64,000 nucleotides of DNA, taken from an uncultured Pseudovibrio sp. Lineage in GTDB: Bacteria; Pseudomonadota; Alphaproteobacteria; Rhizobiales; Stappiaceae. The DNA lies in the NCBI GenBank assembly GCA_947496145.1, contig CANMBS010000017.1, forward strand, positions 1 through 64,000. Reading direction: 5' to 3'. A program made the position numbers and the translations under genes. The stretch's first letter is position 1. Every line of letters starts with the position of its first letter. The notes below the pieces were generated by a model. The model did not search any database. It was not told the DNA's origin and saw only the letters and a program-made list of their open reading frames with translations. Shown here one piece after another: positions 48,435 to 58,574 of this stretch.

Positions 48435-48731
48435 CAAAAAGACAAAACCCCTGAAGCAGCGTGTGATTTCAAGGCTTTTTGAAAGCTCGGCTTAACTTCA
48501 AGGCTTCTCCTTTACTCAAGCTCTCTCGCGTACCGGGAGAGTTTCATGCACAGCCCTTGCAACCTCTGGTCAAAACACTCAAAATAAACAGTGTATGACG
48601 GAAGGGAATGAAGCTTAACGACTGGTGCAATCTGTAGAGAGCAAAGTCTGCAAACCATCGTCAACCTTGAAGGACGCAAGGTTGCATAAGTATGGCTCAT
48701 CATTCTTACCCGGTCAGAGAGGGGGAGAAAG
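48435..48731. other. Intergenic region before the LysR gene
   Basis: About 300 bp without a convincing gene. TTCAAGGCTT occurs twice near 48470-48510, and a perfect inverted repeat lies close to the LysR gene. Promoter boxes could not be set. Confidence 0.4.
48662..48684. promoter_or_regulatory. Inverted repeat CAACCTTG-N7-CAAGGTTG
   Basis: A perfect 8-bp dyad with a 7-base spacer ends 47 bp before the LysR start codon. The position suits an autoregulatory operator or a leader hairpin, but the LysR T-N11-A pattern is not evident, so the role is open. Confidence 0.4.
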
Positions 48732-49661
48732 ATGGATCGCTCACGGTATCTGTATCGCCCGGCACTGCGTTATTTTGCAGTCGCCGCGCAGGAAAACTCA
48801 ATACGCGCAGCTGCGCGCAAGCTCAACGTCGCAGCATCTGCCGTAAACCGGCAGATTCTTACATTGGAAAAACAACTCGGTCTTGAGCTGTTTGAGCGTG
48901 TGGGGCGCAGCATCCGGCTGTCACCAGCGGGTGAACTGCTTCTTGCCCATTTCCGCCGGACTATCTCGGACATGGAGGCAACAAGCGCAGAACTGGATGC
49001 CCTTAAAGGGCTGCGGCGCGGCGTGATATCAATTGCCTCTGTTGAAAGTGTAACCGAAGCACTTTTGCCGCAACTAATCACTCAGTTTCAACGTGAATAC
49101 AGCGGCATTCATGTCAATGTGCAGGTGATGGCCGCCGACAAAGTAGCACTGGCAGTTGAAAAAGCGGAGGTAGATGTTGGTTTTACCTTTGAGCCACCAG
49201 AAGCCAATACACTGAACATTTCCTATAAAAAGGCTCTGGAAAACGGAGCTATAGTCGCGCCCACACATCCTCTTGCAGATGAAAAACACCTGACGCTCTC
49301 TCAATGCTGTCAGCACCCCTTTGTTTTGCCATCTCCCGGCATTTCTATTCGTAAACGTCTTGATCTGGCGTTTGCAGATGCAGATGTGCATGGAAAGTCA
49401 AGCGTTGAAGCAAATTTATTGCGCTTCATGAAGCATCTGGTACGGTCAGGAGAAATGGTTGCCTTTCAAACCGTGATTGGGCTGGAAGAAGAACTCAAAG
49501 ACAACAGCTTACTGTTTAAACCCCTTAAAGATGAAAGGCTTGCCCCCAGTCATTTTTGCATTATTACTTCATCTCTGCGCGAGCTAGCTTTGGCACCTGC
49601 AATCTTTCTGGGCCAGACAGTGAACCAGCTTAATCATATGCTGGATACAATTGATGCCTAA
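48732..49661 (+). CDS. LysR-family transcriptional regulator
   Basis: A 309-residue regulator. The N-terminal winged helix-turn-helix reads NSIRAAARKLNVAASAVNRQ then LTLEKQLGLELFERVGRSI, followed by a linker helix and a periplasmic-binding-fold effector domain (about 95-300). It is on the same strand as, and 116 bp upstream of, the HIU hydrolase that opens the purine-degradation genes, so it is probably their regulator, perhaps sensing urate, xanthine or a related purine. LysR regulators usually face their target divergently; this tandem layout is less common. Start at the ATG after GGGGGAGAAAG. Confidence 0.9.
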   Translation: MDRSRYLYRPALRYFAVAAQENSIRAAARKLNVAASAVNRQILTLEKQLGLELFERVGRSIRLSPAGELLLAHFRRTISDMEATSAELDALKGLRRGVISIASVESVTEALLPQLITQFQREYSGIHVNVQVMAADKVALAVEKAEVDVGFTFEPPEANTLNISYKKALENGAIVAPTHPLADEKHLTLSQCCQHPFVLPSPGISIRKRLDLAFADADVHGKSSVEANLLRFMKHLVRSGEMVAFQTVIGLEEELKDNSLLFKPLKDERLAPSHFCIITSSLRELALAPAIFLGQTVNQLNHMLDTIDA

Positions 49662-49777
49662 ACAGCAACACTTCACTCTCTAAATTGTACTTTTGTTATC
49701 ACTTAAACAAATGCACTCTGTGTTTTTACGTAGATTGTATCCTCCAGGATGAGGACTACTGAAAACACGAGGGAGCT

Positions 49778-50131
49778 ATGGGGCGATTAACCACCCACGT
49801 TCTGGACAGTGCGCAGGGCAAGCCGGCAGCGGGTCTGCGCATTGAGCTGTTGTATCAAAACGGTGGCAACCTATCCAAGCTTGGAGAGTTTACCACCAAT
49901 CAGGATGGCCGCGTAGACGGACCTCTACTGGAAGGTGAGAGCCTCCTCAAAGGCATATATGAGCTCCACTTCCATGCTGGCGACTATCTGATCGGTGAGG
50001 GGATCGAACTCACCGAACCTGCTTTCCTCGATGTGGTCCCGATACGCTTTGGCCTTGCTGATGTGACAGGCCACTATCATGTTCCGCTGCTTCTTTCTCC
50101 ATATGGATACACCACGTACAGAGGGAGTTAA
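49778..50131 (+). CDS. hiuH: 5-hydroxyisourate hydrolase
   Basis: A 117-residue transthyretin-like enzyme hydrolysing 5-hydroxyisourate, the product of urate oxidation, to OHCU. It has the N-terminal signature LTTHVLDSAQGKPA and the C-terminal YHVPLLLSPYGYTTYRGS ending in the diagnostic Y-R-G-S tetrapeptide. Full family length. It starts at an ATG after GAGGGAG and ends 3 bp before xdhA. Confidence 0.97.
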   Translation: MGRLTTHVLDSAQGKPAAGLRIELLYQNGGNLSKLGEFTTNQDGRVDGPLLEGESLLKGIYELHFHAGDYLIGEGIELTEPAFLDVVPIRFGLADVTGHYHVPLLLSPYGYTTYRGS

Positions 50132-50134
50132 TGC

Positions 50135-51622
50135 ATGCGCACTGCAATTCGTTTTCTCCGCAAAGGCAAGATGGTGGAACTGGATCAATTTGAACCAACA
50201 ACCACACTGTTGGACTATCTGCGCCTTGAAGAACGGGCCATGGGGACAAAAGAGGGGTGCGGAGAAGGAGATTGTGGCGCTTGCACAATCGCGCTTGGGC
50301 GTTTGAGAAATGGCAGACTGGTTTATGAACCAGTGAACAGTTGCATCTTATTGCTCGGTCAGATTGATGGGTGTGAACTGGTCACCGTGGAAGATCTGGC
50401 TGGTCCGGATGGCCTGCACCCTGTCCAGCAGGCACTGGTTGAGCTTCACGGTTCCCAGTGCGGTTTTTGCACCCCCGGCTTCGTCATGAGCCTGTTCACG
50501 CTTTATCATAGTCGCAGGCCGGGCCTCACTCGTCAGGATGTAACCACATGGATCGCTGGAAATCTGTGTCGTTGTACAGGATACCGCCTCATCGTAGACG
50601 CAGCACTGGAAGCCTGCCGAAAAGACCTGAACGATATCTTTTATCTGCGTGCAGCCGAGACAACGGCCAGACTGGAGGCCCTTCACGACACCAGGGATGT
50701 TTTTATCGGTACGAATGATAAGTTCTTTTGCGCCCCGGAAAGCTTCCAGAGCCTCCTTGAGATTTATGCTGAGCACCCGGATGCAACGCTCGTTTCCGGT
50801 GCAACCGATGTGGGCCTCTGGATTACCAAACACCTTAAAGAACTCCCTAAAGTGATCTATCTGGGGCGTGTGAACGGCTTGAGCACCTGTTATAACGACG
50901 AAAAAGGTATTCGCCTCGGTGCTGCCGCATCCTATGCACTTGCAGAAAGCTACCTGAAGACCATCGATCCAGATCTCGAAAACGCCCTGACCCGCATCGG
51001 CTCCAGACAGGTCCGCGCCTCAGGAACCATAGGTGGCAACATAGCCAATGGCTCCCCAATCGGCGACATGCCTCCTATGCTTATTGCTCTTGGGGCTGAA
51101 ATTGAGCTGCAAAGCATTCGCGGACGCCGCACCCTCCCGCTGGAAAGCTTCTTCATTGACTACGGCAAGCAAGAGATTGCGGAAAATGAGGTGCTCACCT
51201 CCATTCATATTCCGCATCTGGCCAGGCAAGATCATTTCCGCGCCTACAAAATCACTAAGCGCTTTGATCAGGATATCTCTGCCGTCATGGCGGCCTTCTG
51301 CATCTCACTGAAAGACGGGAGGGTGCAACGCGCCCGTCTGGCTTTTGGTGGCATGGCTGGCATTCCAAAGCGGGCAAGTACGGCAGAAAAGGCATTGCTC
51401 GGTGTTTCATTAGATGATCCGCTTAGCTGGCAGGCCGCATTAAATGCAATGGAAACAGATTTCACCCCCTTGAGCGACATGCGTGCCTCAGGCACTTACC
51501 GGCGTGATGTTGCGCGTGGTCTGCTTAAAAAGGCATTGATAGAAATCTCAGAAAACACCTCAGTCAATACGCGCGTTCAAGGCCAGCGTGAGCAACTCGC
51601 AGGAGGTGCTCATGCCTGCTGA
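50135..51622 (+). CDS. xdhA: Xanthine dehydrogenase small subunit (Fe-S/FAD)
   Basis: A 495-residue subunit carrying two [2Fe-2S] clusters and FAD. Cluster ligands are C42, C47, C50 and C70 (KEGCGEGDCGACTI) and C109, C112, C145 and C147 (GSQCGFCTPG; NLCRCTGYR). The FAD domain follows from about 175 (LVSGATDVGLW; TIGGNIANGSPIGDMPP), with the CO-dehydrogenase flavoprotein C-terminal domain beyond about 380. It passes electrons from the molybdenum centre to NAD. It overlaps xdhB by 11 bp. Confidence 0.98.
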   Translation: MRTAIRFLRKGKMVELDQFEPTTTLLDYLRLEERAMGTKEGCGEGDCGACTIALGRLRNGRLVYEPVNSCILLLGQIDGCELVTVEDLAGPDGLHPVQQALVELHGSQCGFCTPGFVMSLFTLYHSRRPGLTRQDVTTWIAGNLCRCTGYRLIVDAALEACRKDLNDIFYLRAAETTARLEALHDTRDVFIGTNDKFFCAPESFQSLLEIYAEHPDATLVSGATDVGLWITKHLKELPKVIYLGRVNGLSTCYNDEKGIRLGAAASYALAESYLKTIDPDLENALTRIGSRQVRASGTIGGNIANGSPIGDMPPMLIALGAEIELQSIRGRRTLPLESFFIDYGKQEIAENEVLTSIHIPHLARQDHFRAYKITKRFDQDISAVMAAFCISLKDGRVQRARLAFGGMAGIPKRASTAEKALLGVSLDDPLSWQAALNAMETDFTPLSDMRASGTYRRDVARGLLKKALIEISENTSVNTRVQGQREQLAGGAHAC

Positions 51623-53957
51623 TATTCTGGAAAAATCAGAGCAGCCTGTCGTTAAAACACAGGCAATCGGCAAAACCAGCAAGCATGATAGCGCCATTAA
51701 GCATGTGTCCGGCACTGCAACTTACATTGACGATATAGCAGAACCACACGGTACACTACACGTGGCTCCCGGTTATACCAAAACAGCCGTATGCGGGCGT
51801 ATCATCAGCGTCAATCTGGAGGCTGTGAGAGCTGCGCCCGGTGTAATTGCCGTGTTGGAAGCAAAAGACATTCCCGGCACCAACGATTGCTCGCCGTCCT
51901 TGGGAGATGATCCGGTTCTAACTGACGACCAGATAGCCTTTCATGGACAACTCATCTTCCTCGTTGTTGCCCAAACCCGCCAGCAGGCCCGCAAAGCCGC
52001 AATACTGGCGCAGATCGAGGTTGCAGCAGAAAAGCCTCTGATCACAGTGCAGGACGCGCTTTCTGCCAGTCAGACAGTCCTGCCTGATTATGAATTTCGC
52101 CGTGGTTCGCCAGAAACAGTAATCAAAAACGCCGCCATAAAAGTAGATTTCAAGAGCAACCTTGGTGGACAGGAGCATTTCTATCTGGAGGGACAAACTG
52201 CCCTTGCTATCCGCGGTGAAGATGACAACATGCTCATCTACTCCTCAACCCAGCACCCAAGCGAGGTGCAGCATACTGTTGCAAAAGTGCTCGGCCTTGA
52301 TGAGGCTGCTGTCACCGTTGAGGTGCGTCGTATGGGTGGGGGCTTTGGGGGCAAAGAGTCTCAGGCAAACCAGTGGGCTGCACTGGCTGCTCTGGCAGCT
52401 CACGTTACAGGCCATCCCTGCAAATGCCGTCTCGATCGTGATGACGATATGATCCTGACCGGAAAGCGGCACGATTTCGAAATCCAGATGCAGGCAGGCT
52501 GTGATGCATCTGGCAAGGTCCAAGGCGTCAAGATTGACCTGAATGCCCGCTGTGGTCATTCTGCGGACCTGTCTCTTGGAATTAACGATCGCGCCATGTT
52601 CCATGCAGACAACAGTTATTTCTACCCAGATGTGTGCATCAGTTCTAAGAGATTGAAAACTAATACGGTCTCTAACACGGCCTTTCGTGGGTTCGGTGGA
52701 CCGCAAGGCATGTTTGCGGCAGAACGCCTGATGGATGCCATCTCCATCACACTGGGCAAAGACCCGCTCGATATCCGAAAAGCAAACTTTTATCGCAGCG
52801 GCGCAAACACCACGCCCTATGGACAGTCCGTTGAGGAACATACCCTGCTGGCAAAGCTGGTTAATCAGCTTGAAGACACAGCCGGCTACCGTAACCGTCG
52901 GAAGGAAATCGACACCTTCAACGCAAAAAACTCAGTCCTGAAAAAGGGGATTGCACTTACGCCGGTAAAGTTCGGCATTTCCTTCACACTTACACATCTC
53001 AATCAGGCCGGCGCACTTGTCCATCTTTACCGGGATGGCTCGGTTCATCTGAACCATGGCGGTACGGAAATGGGGCAGGGACTCTACCAGAAAACCGCCC
53101 AGATTGCCGCAACTGAAATGGGTGTGAGCCTTCCAAAAGTGAAAATCACTGCCACCAACACCTCAAAAGTGCCCAACACATCGCCGACAGCCGCTTCATC
53201 AGGCACTGATCTTAATGGCATGGCAGTGGCAACGGCGTGCTGCGAGATTGTCGGCAGGCTCAAGACCTTTGCCGCAAAGTACTTTGATGTACGTGAAGAA
53301 GAGATCGATCTGAGTAACGACCAGTTGCTGATTGCCGGAAATCCCCGCGTTTCCATCAGGGAACTGGCACAGCTTGCCTATGAAAACCGAGTTCATCTTT
53401 CTTCCGCAGGCTTTTACAAAACACCTAAGATCACCTGGGATCGTGAAAACATCAAAGGACGCCCGTTCCACTATTTCGCTTACGGTGCCTCATGCTCCGA
53501 GGTCATCATAGATACTCTCACAGGCGAGATGAAAGTGGAGCGGGTTGATATTCTGCATGATGCGGGCAACTCGTTAAATCCGGCACTCGACATCGGGCAA
53601 ATCGAGGGGGGCTTTGTACAGGGCATGGGCTGGCTCACCACAGAAGAGCTGTGGTTTGATGAGGCCGGACGCCTGCGCACCCACGCACCATCTACCTACA
53701 AGATTCCAACTGCAACGGACGTACCCGAGATATTCAACGTCTCGCTCTATGAAAGCAGCGGAAACCCGGAGGAGACCATCTACCGGTCCAAAGCTGTTGG
53801 CGAACCACCACTGATGCTGCCTATTTCTGTGTTCTGCGCAATCACTGACGCCGTCGCAAGCCTGCGTAAAGGCGTTGTGCCCGAACTGGATGCACCCGCA
53901 ACGCCCGAAGCAATTTTGAGGGCTGTAAAATATATAAAGCAGGATAGGGAGGACTAA
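51612..53957 (+). CDS. xdhB: Xanthine dehydrogenase molybdopterin subunit
   Basis: A 781-residue large subunit that oxidises hypoxanthine and xanthine to urate at a Mo-molybdopterin centre. It shows GTATYIDDI, the MoCo-binding RRMGGGFGGKESQ, the arginine loop NTAFRGFGGPQGM, NHGGTEMGQGLYQK, and the catalytic glutamate in KAVGEPPLMLPISV near the C-terminus. I start at the ATG at 51612 because AGGAGGTG precedes it; an ATG 8 codons upstream lacks a ribosome site. Its stop overlaps the xdhC start by one base. Confidence 0.98.
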   Translation: MPADILEKSEQPVVKTQAIGKTSKHDSAIKHVSGTATYIDDIAEPHGTLHVAPGYTKTAVCGRIISVNLEAVRAAPGVIAVLEAKDIPGTNDCSPSLGDDPVLTDDQIAFHGQLIFLVVAQTRQQARKAAILAQIEVAAEKPLITVQDALSASQTVLPDYEFRRGSPETVIKNAAIKVDFKSNLGGQEHFYLEGQTALAIRGEDDNMLIYSSTQHPSEVQHTVAKVLGLDEAAVTVEVRRMGGGFGGKESQANQWAALAALAAHVTGHPCKCRLDRDDDMILTGKRHDFEIQMQAGCDASGKVQGVKIDLNARCGHSADLSLGINDRAMFHADNSYFYPDVCISSKRLKTNTVSNTAFRGFGGPQGMFAAERLMDAISITLGKDPLDIRKANFYRSGANTTPYGQSVEEHTLLAKLVNQLEDTAGYRNRRKEIDTFNAKNSVLKKGIALTPVKFGISFTLTHLNQAGALVHLYRDGSVHLNHGGTEMGQGLYQKTAQIAATEMGVSLPKVKITATNTSKVPNTSPTAASSGTDLNGMAVATACCEIVGRLKTFAAKYFDVREEEIDLSNDQLLIAGNPRVSIRELAQLAYENRVHLSSAGFYKTPKITWDRENIKGRPFHYFAYGASCSEVIIDTLTGEMKVERVDILHDAGNSLNPALDIGQIEGGFVQGMGWLTTEELWFDEAGRLRTHAPSTYKIPTATDVPEIFNVSLYESSGNPEETIYRSKAVGEPPLMLPISVFCAITDAVASLRKGVVPELDAPATPEAILRAVKYIKQDRED

Positions 53958-54940
53958 TGCAGGTCTGGGGGGAAATCGTTACCGCATTGGAAGCTGCCGG
54001 GTCTTGCGTCATGGTCAGCATCGTGCGCGTAAGAGGATCATCCCCCCGCGAGATAGGTGCCCGCATGATCGTCCGCCCGGATATGTCCTTTCGCGGAACC
54101 ATCGGTGGCGGACGACTGGAATATGATGCTTTGCATGAAGCCGTTTTGATCATGAAAACAAAGCAACCAGCCTTCCAAACAAGATCATATGCCCTTGGAC
54201 CAGACCTTGGTCAGTGTTGCGGCGGATATGTTTTGCTCGCTTTTGAACCAATTTCACTAAACTATCTGGAAATTGCACAGAGGTTTTCCACACAAGAACG
54301 TATGGGAAATTTTTCAACGACTGCAAATACTTGCAGCACTTCATCGCTGCAAAGAACAATCAGTGCAACTGGTATATGTGACCCGCAAACCCCTGAAATT
54401 GCTTTAGATCATGGCACTTTGCAGGAAAGGTTTGGCGCGCCTGCACCGCACCTGTTCCTCTTCGGTGCAGGCCATATTGGCAAGGCTCTTACGCTTGCTA
54501 TGGCCCCTTTAGGCTTTCAGATCAGCTGGATCGACGAGCGCAAAGAGGTTTTCCCGAAATATGTGCCTTCCAATACGCGCTGCATTCATCTAAATGAGCC
54601 TCAAGTCATCATAAAAAGCCTTGAGCCAGAAAACTATGTCCTTGTAATGACTCATGATCATCATCGCGACCATGCAATTGTTGATGCAGCAATTCGCAGA
54701 ACTGATCTGGCATATGTGGGAATGATTGGAAGTAGAACCAAGCGTCTGCGAACTCTGAAGAGGTTCAAAAACTCCGGCATACCAGAGGAGCACTGCAAGC
54801 AACTTGTCTGTCCGGTAGGACTTGACGAAGTTAAAGGCAAGAAACCCGCAGAAATTGCAATTTCTATTGCAGCTCAGCTATTGGTCGTAAAAGAAAAACA
54901 GTTGAGCATTGCTCCGGGCGGTTTACGTGTTGTTTCATAG
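53957..54940 (+). CDS. xdhC: Xanthine dehydrogenase accessory protein XdhC
   Basis: A 327-residue chaperone that binds molybdenum cofactor, protects its sulfurated form and inserts it into XdhB. It has the N-terminal VSIVRVRGSSPREIGARMIV, IGGGRLEYDA, GPDLGQCCGGYV with the conserved cysteines, then a C-terminal Rossmann domain (LFLFGAGHIGKALTLAMAPL; VMTHDHHRDHAIVDAA; YVGMIGSRTKRLR). The start codon overlaps the xdhB stop by one base. Confidence 0.96.
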   Translation: MQVWGEIVTALEAAGSCVMVSIVRVRGSSPREIGARMIVRPDMSFRGTIGGGRLEYDALHEAVLIMKTKQPAFQTRSYALGPDLGQCCGGYVLLAFEPISLNYLEIAQRFSTQERMGNFSTTANTCSTSSLQRTISATGICDPQTPEIALDHGTLQERFGAPAPHLFLFGAGHIGKALTLAMAPLGFQISWIDERKEVFPKYVPSNTRCIHLNEPQVIIKSLEPENYVLVMTHDHHRDHAIVDAAIRRTDLAYVGMIGSRTKRLRTLKRFKNSGIPEEHCKQLVCPVGLDEVKGKKPAEIAISIAAQLLVVKEKQLSIAPGGLRVVS

Positions 54941-54981
54941 GTTCACTAAATTAGGATTTGGTTGGGGAAACGGAAAACACG

Positions 54982-56574
54982 ATGGAAAACACTCAGAGGT
55001 CCGCTCACTCGGCAGGAGTTGAGGATCTCATTGAAGCCAGAGGCATCACCAAGAAGTTCGGTGACATTCTGGCAAACGATAATGTCGATCTCGTTATTAA
55101 ACAGGGCGAAATCCATGCCTTGCTTGGCGAAAACGGCGCAGGCAAGTCCACGCTCGTAAAAATTCTCTACGGCGCTCTGGAACCGGGGGCTGGTGAGATC
55201 CTCTGGAAAGGTAAACCCGTTTCAATCTCCAATCCCGCTGCAGCACGCAAACTGGGTGTTGGCATGGTGTTTCAGCACTTCTCACTGTTTGAAGCGCTCA
55301 GCGTGGTTGAAAACATCGCTCTGGCTTTGCCAAAGGGCGAAAAGATTGAGGCTCTTTCCAGACGCATTACTGAGGTTTCCCAAAAGTATGGCCTCCCGCT
55401 TGACCCGGCAGCGCTTGTTGCTGATCTCCCGGTAGGCATTCGTCAGCGCATCGAAATTGTGCGTTGCCTTTTGCAGAACCCCAGCCTCATCATTATGGAT
55501 GAGCCAACATCTGTTCTCACACCGCAGGAAGCCGACCAGCTTTTCATTACATTGCAGCGTCTGGCCTCTGAAGGCTGTGCAATCCTTTATATCTCCCATC
55601 GCTTGGAAGAGGTGAAACGGATTTGCCACAATGCCACGATCATGCGCCACGGACAGGTTGTTGGCAGCTGTGATCCCACTGAGGAAACCCCTGCCAGCCT
55701 TGCCCGTATGATGGTTGGTGGTGAGGTGCATGAAATCTGCGCCAGCGAACATAAGGGCTCGCCGGGAGATGTCATGCTCAAACTGCGTAACCTGTCTATT
55801 CCCTCAGATGGTGCGTTTGGTATTGAACTGAAAAACGTAAACCTTAATCTGCGGGGTGGTGAAATCGTCGCCGTTGCTGGTGTCGCAGGCAACGGACAAA
55901 GTGAGTTGTTTGACGCTGTTTCAGGCGAAACATTGATTAAAGACGGCTATGGGGTTGAGATTTGCGGCGTTCCTGTTGGCAAACGCAAGATCAATGACCG
56001 CCGCCTGCTCGGCTCCGCCTTTGTTCCGGAAGAACGCTTGGGGCACGGCGCAGTCCCCGGCTTCGTGCTCTCCGACAACATCTTACTCACCCGATACAAG
56101 TCAGACCCTGATTTGATCAGGAGAGGCATGCTCAACCAAAGCCTTGCAGCTGAAATGGAAAAGCGCATCACCGTTTCTTATGATGTGCGCATGTCTCACG
56201 ATAATCCAGAAGCCCGTTCGCTCTCAGGTGGCAACCTGCAAAAGTTCGTTGTTGGCCGGGAGCTGGATCGCGTGCCAAAATTGCTGGTGATCAATCAGCC
56301 AACATGGGGTGTGGATGCAGGTGCAGCTGCGCTGATCAGGCAAGCGATTATTGATCTGGCTCGCAACGGTTCAGCCGTTCTGGTGATTTCTCAGGATCTG
56401 GACGAAATTTATGAGCTGGCAGACCGTATTGCCGTGATTTCTCGTGGTGAATTGTCAGAGGCAGAACCTGCCGCAGCTATGACCCCTGAAAAAATCGGCC
56501 TGCTTATGGCTGGTATGGGCGAAACCCGGTCCAAGGTCACAGCCTCAAATGCGGGAGACGTCCATGCGCATTGA
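54982..56574 (+). CDS. BMP-type nucleoside/purine ABC importer, ATP-binding protein
   Basis: A 530-residue protein with two fused ATPase domains. The first has Walker A GENGAGKSTLVKILYG, the Q-loop MVFQHFSLF and IIMDEPTSVLTPQEAD. The second has the relaxed GVAGNGQSELFDAV loop usual in sugar/nucleoside importers and LSGGNLQKFVVGREL. With two permeases and a BmpA-like binding protein downstream it forms a complete importer. Its position inside the purine degradation genes points to purines, nucleosides or xanthine/urate as cargo. The ATG at 54982 is preferred over the TTG eight codons upstream. Confidence 0.94.
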   Translation: MENTQRSAHSAGVEDLIEARGITKKFGDILANDNVDLVIKQGEIHALLGENGAGKSTLVKILYGALEPGAGEILWKGKPVSISNPAAARKLGVGMVFQHFSLFEALSVVENIALALPKGEKIEALSRRITEVSQKYGLPLDPAALVADLPVGIRQRIEIVRCLLQNPSLIIMDEPTSVLTPQEADQLFITLQRLASEGCAILYISHRLEEVKRICHNATIMRHGQVVGSCDPTEETPASLARMMVGGEVHEICASEHKGSPGDVMLKLRNLSIPSDGAFGIELKNVNLNLRGGEIVAVAGVAGNGQSELFDAVSGETLIKDGYGVEICGVPVGKRKINDRRLLGSAFVPEERLGHGAVPGFVLSDNILLTRYKSDPDLIRRGMLNQSLAAEMEKRITVSYDVRMSHDNPEARSLSGGNLQKFVVGRELDRVPKLLVINQPTWGVDAGAAALIRQAIIDLARNGSAVLVISQDLDEIYELADRIAVISRGELSEAEPAAAMTPEKIGLLMAGMGETRSKVTASNAGDVHAH

Positions 56575-57652
56575 ACTTGTAAAACGCGCTGAACACTCTC
56601 AGACGATGACAGTGGTGTCACCACTGATCGCCATTGCTTTGACGCTGGTATGCGGCTCCATCCTGTTCGCGGCAATGGGCTACAACCCCGTTGAAGCCCT
56701 TTATGCCTACTTCATCGAACCATTGACCACCAGTTGGTCCATTGAAGAACTGCTGGTCAAGGCAGGTCCGCTCATTCTGATCGCAGTTGGTCTGTCTGTC
56801 TGCTTCCTCTCCAATTCGTGGAACATCGGGGCAGAAGGTCAGTTCACCATGGGAGCTGTGGCTGGCTCTGTCATTCCTGTGCTGTTTTATGACTACACGG
56901 GTGTTATGGCATTGCCTCTCATGATCGTGATGGGTGTACTGGGTGGCATGGCATGGGCCTCCATTCCTGCCTTCCTGAAAGTGCGTTTTGGCACCAATGA
57001 AATCCTCACCAGCCTCATGCTGGTCTACATCGCACAATATATCCTCGATTTTCTGGTGCGTGGTCCATGGCGCGACCCGGACGGCTTCAATTTCCCGGAA
57101 AGCCGCCTGTTCGACGCAGCGCACGTTCTGCCAAAAATCGGAGAAGGCCGCTTGCATATTGGCATGATCTTCGCGGTGATTGCTGTTCTTGCTGTCTGGT
57201 GGATGCTCTCACGCACACTCAAGGGCTTTGAAATTAAGGTCATGGGTGAAACCCCGCGTGCAGGCCGCTTTGCAGGGTTCTCCAGTAAAGGCGTTATCTG
57301 GTTTGGCTTCCTCGTTTCCGGCGGCCTCGCTGGCCTTGCTGGCATGGCGGAAGTCTCCGGTTCCATTGAGCAGCTTACCCCGGTTATTTCTCCCGGCTAT
57401 GGCTTTACAGCAATCATTGTTGCCTTTCTTGGTCGCCTGAATCCGGTCGGCATCCTGTTTGCGGGCCTTCTGCTTGGCCTGTCTTACATCGGCGGAGAAG
57501 CTGCACAGGTGAGTCTGGGCCTGACCGACAAAATTACCCGGGTCTTTCAAGGCATGCTGCTGTTCTTCGTTCTCGCTTGTGACACCCTCATTCTTTACAA
57601 GTTCAAGGTGGTCTCCAATGCAAAGCGGATAAAGGAGGCAGCCAATGTCTGA
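56564..57652 (+). CDS. BMP-type ABC importer, permease 1
   Basis: A 362-residue inner-membrane subunit of the BPD_transp_2 type with about ten helices. Family segments are SIEELLVKAGPLILIAVGLS, WNIGAEGQFTMGAVAG, RFGTNEILTSLMLVYIAQY and LSGGLAGLAGMAEVSG-like SGGLAGLAGMAEVSGSIEQL. I start at the ATG at 56564 behind GGGAGA; an in-frame ATG lies five codons upstream. It overlaps the ATPase gene by 11 bp and the next permease gene by 8 bp. Confidence 0.94.
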   Translation: MRIELVKRAEHSQTMTVVSPLIAIALTLVCGSILFAAMGYNPVEALYAYFIEPLTTSWSIEELLVKAGPLILIAVGLSVCFLSNSWNIGAEGQFTMGAVAGSVIPVLFYDYTGVMALPLMIVMGVLGGMAWASIPAFLKVRFGTNEILTSLMLVYIAQYILDFLVRGPWRDPDGFNFPESRLFDAAHVLPKIGEGRLHIGMIFAVIAVLAVWWMLSRTLKGFEIKVMGETPRAGRFAGFSSKGVIWFGFLVSGGLAGLAGMAEVSGSIEQLTPVISPGYGFTAIIVAFLGRLNPVGILFAGLLLGLSYIGGEAAQVSLGLTDKITRVFQGMLLFFVLACDTLILYKFKVVSNAKRIKEAANV

Positions 57653-58574
57653 TATCTCGATGATTGAAGCTGTTCTTCTAACCATCATCACAGCATCCAC
57701 CCCGCTGCTGCTTGCTGCCATTGGCGAACTCGTGGTCGAACGTTCCGGCGTCCTCAATCTTGGTGTGGAAGGCATGATGATTGTAGGCGCCGTGATCGGC
57801 TTTGCTGCAACGCAGGCGACCGGCTCACCTTATGTGGGAATTGTCGCCGCCATGCTGGCAGGGATCGCCATGAGCGTGCTTTTTGGCTTTCTGACGCTAA
57901 ACCTGATGACAAATCAGGTGGCAACCGGTCTTGCCCTTACAATTCTGGGCCTTGGTTTGTCTGGTATGATTGGAGAGGCTTTCATCGGTCAGCCCGGTAT
58001 CAGCCTGAAACCAATTGCCATTCCCGGTCTCTCTGAAATTCCGTTTGTCGGGTCGCTATTGTTCAATCAGGACATTCTGGTCTACACCTCTTATGGTCTC
58101 GTGATCGCCGTCTATCTGGTGCTCTTCAAATCCCGCACAGGTCTTATCATCCGGGCCGTAGGCGACAATCACAGTTCCGCACACGCGCTTGGTTATTCCG
58201 TCATCTCTGTGCGTTATCTGGCAGTGATGTTCGGCGGCGCATGTGCTGGTCTGGCGGGGGCCTATTTGTCGCTGATCTACACTCCGCAATGGGTGGAGGG
58301 AATGACGGCAGGGCGCGGCTGGATTGCGCTGGCTCTGGTCGTATTTGCCTCATGGAGACCAGCACGGGCGCTGGTCGGGGCCTATCTGTTCGGTGCCGTC
58401 TCCATCCTGCAATTTCACGCACAGGCCGCCGGAATCGGTTTGCCGACACAGTTGATGTCAGCCCTGCCATATCTGGCAACAATTGTGGTGCTCATTGTGA
58501 TCTCGCGGAACAAGAATCTGGCCAAGGTCAACACGCCTGCCTGCCTTGGTAAGCCATTTGTGCCTGATCGGTAA
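57645..58574 (+). CDS. BMP-type ABC importer, permease 2
   Basis: A 309-residue second permease. It shows TPLLLAAIGELVVERSGVLN, LGVEGMMIVGAVIGFA, LMTNQVATGLALTILGLGLS, and a C-terminal TAGRGWIALALVVFASWRP motif shared by YufQ/NupQ-like permeases of nucleoside importers. Overlap with the first permease implies coupled translation. The binding-protein gene follows after a 328-bp gap. Confidence 0.94.
   Translation: MSDISMIEAVLLTIITASTPLLLAAIGELVVERSGVLNLGVEGMMIVGAVIGFAATQATGSPYVGIVAAMLAGIAMSVLFGFLTLNLMTNQVATGLALTILGLGLSGMIGEAFIGQPGISLKPIAIPGLSEIPFVGSLLFNQDILVYTSYGLVIAVYLVLFKSRTGLIIRAVGDNHSSAHALGYSVISVRYLAVMFGGACAGLAGAYLSLIYTPQWVEGMTAGRGWIALALVVFASWRPARALVGAYLFGAVSILQFHAQAAGIGLPTQLMSALPYLATIVVLIVISRNKNLAKVNTPACLGKPFVPDR

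Noticed and set aside
48435-48731. Possible tRNA or small RNA before the LysR gene
   Set aside because: The inverted repeats do not form a cloverleaf and no promoter-terminator pair is evident.
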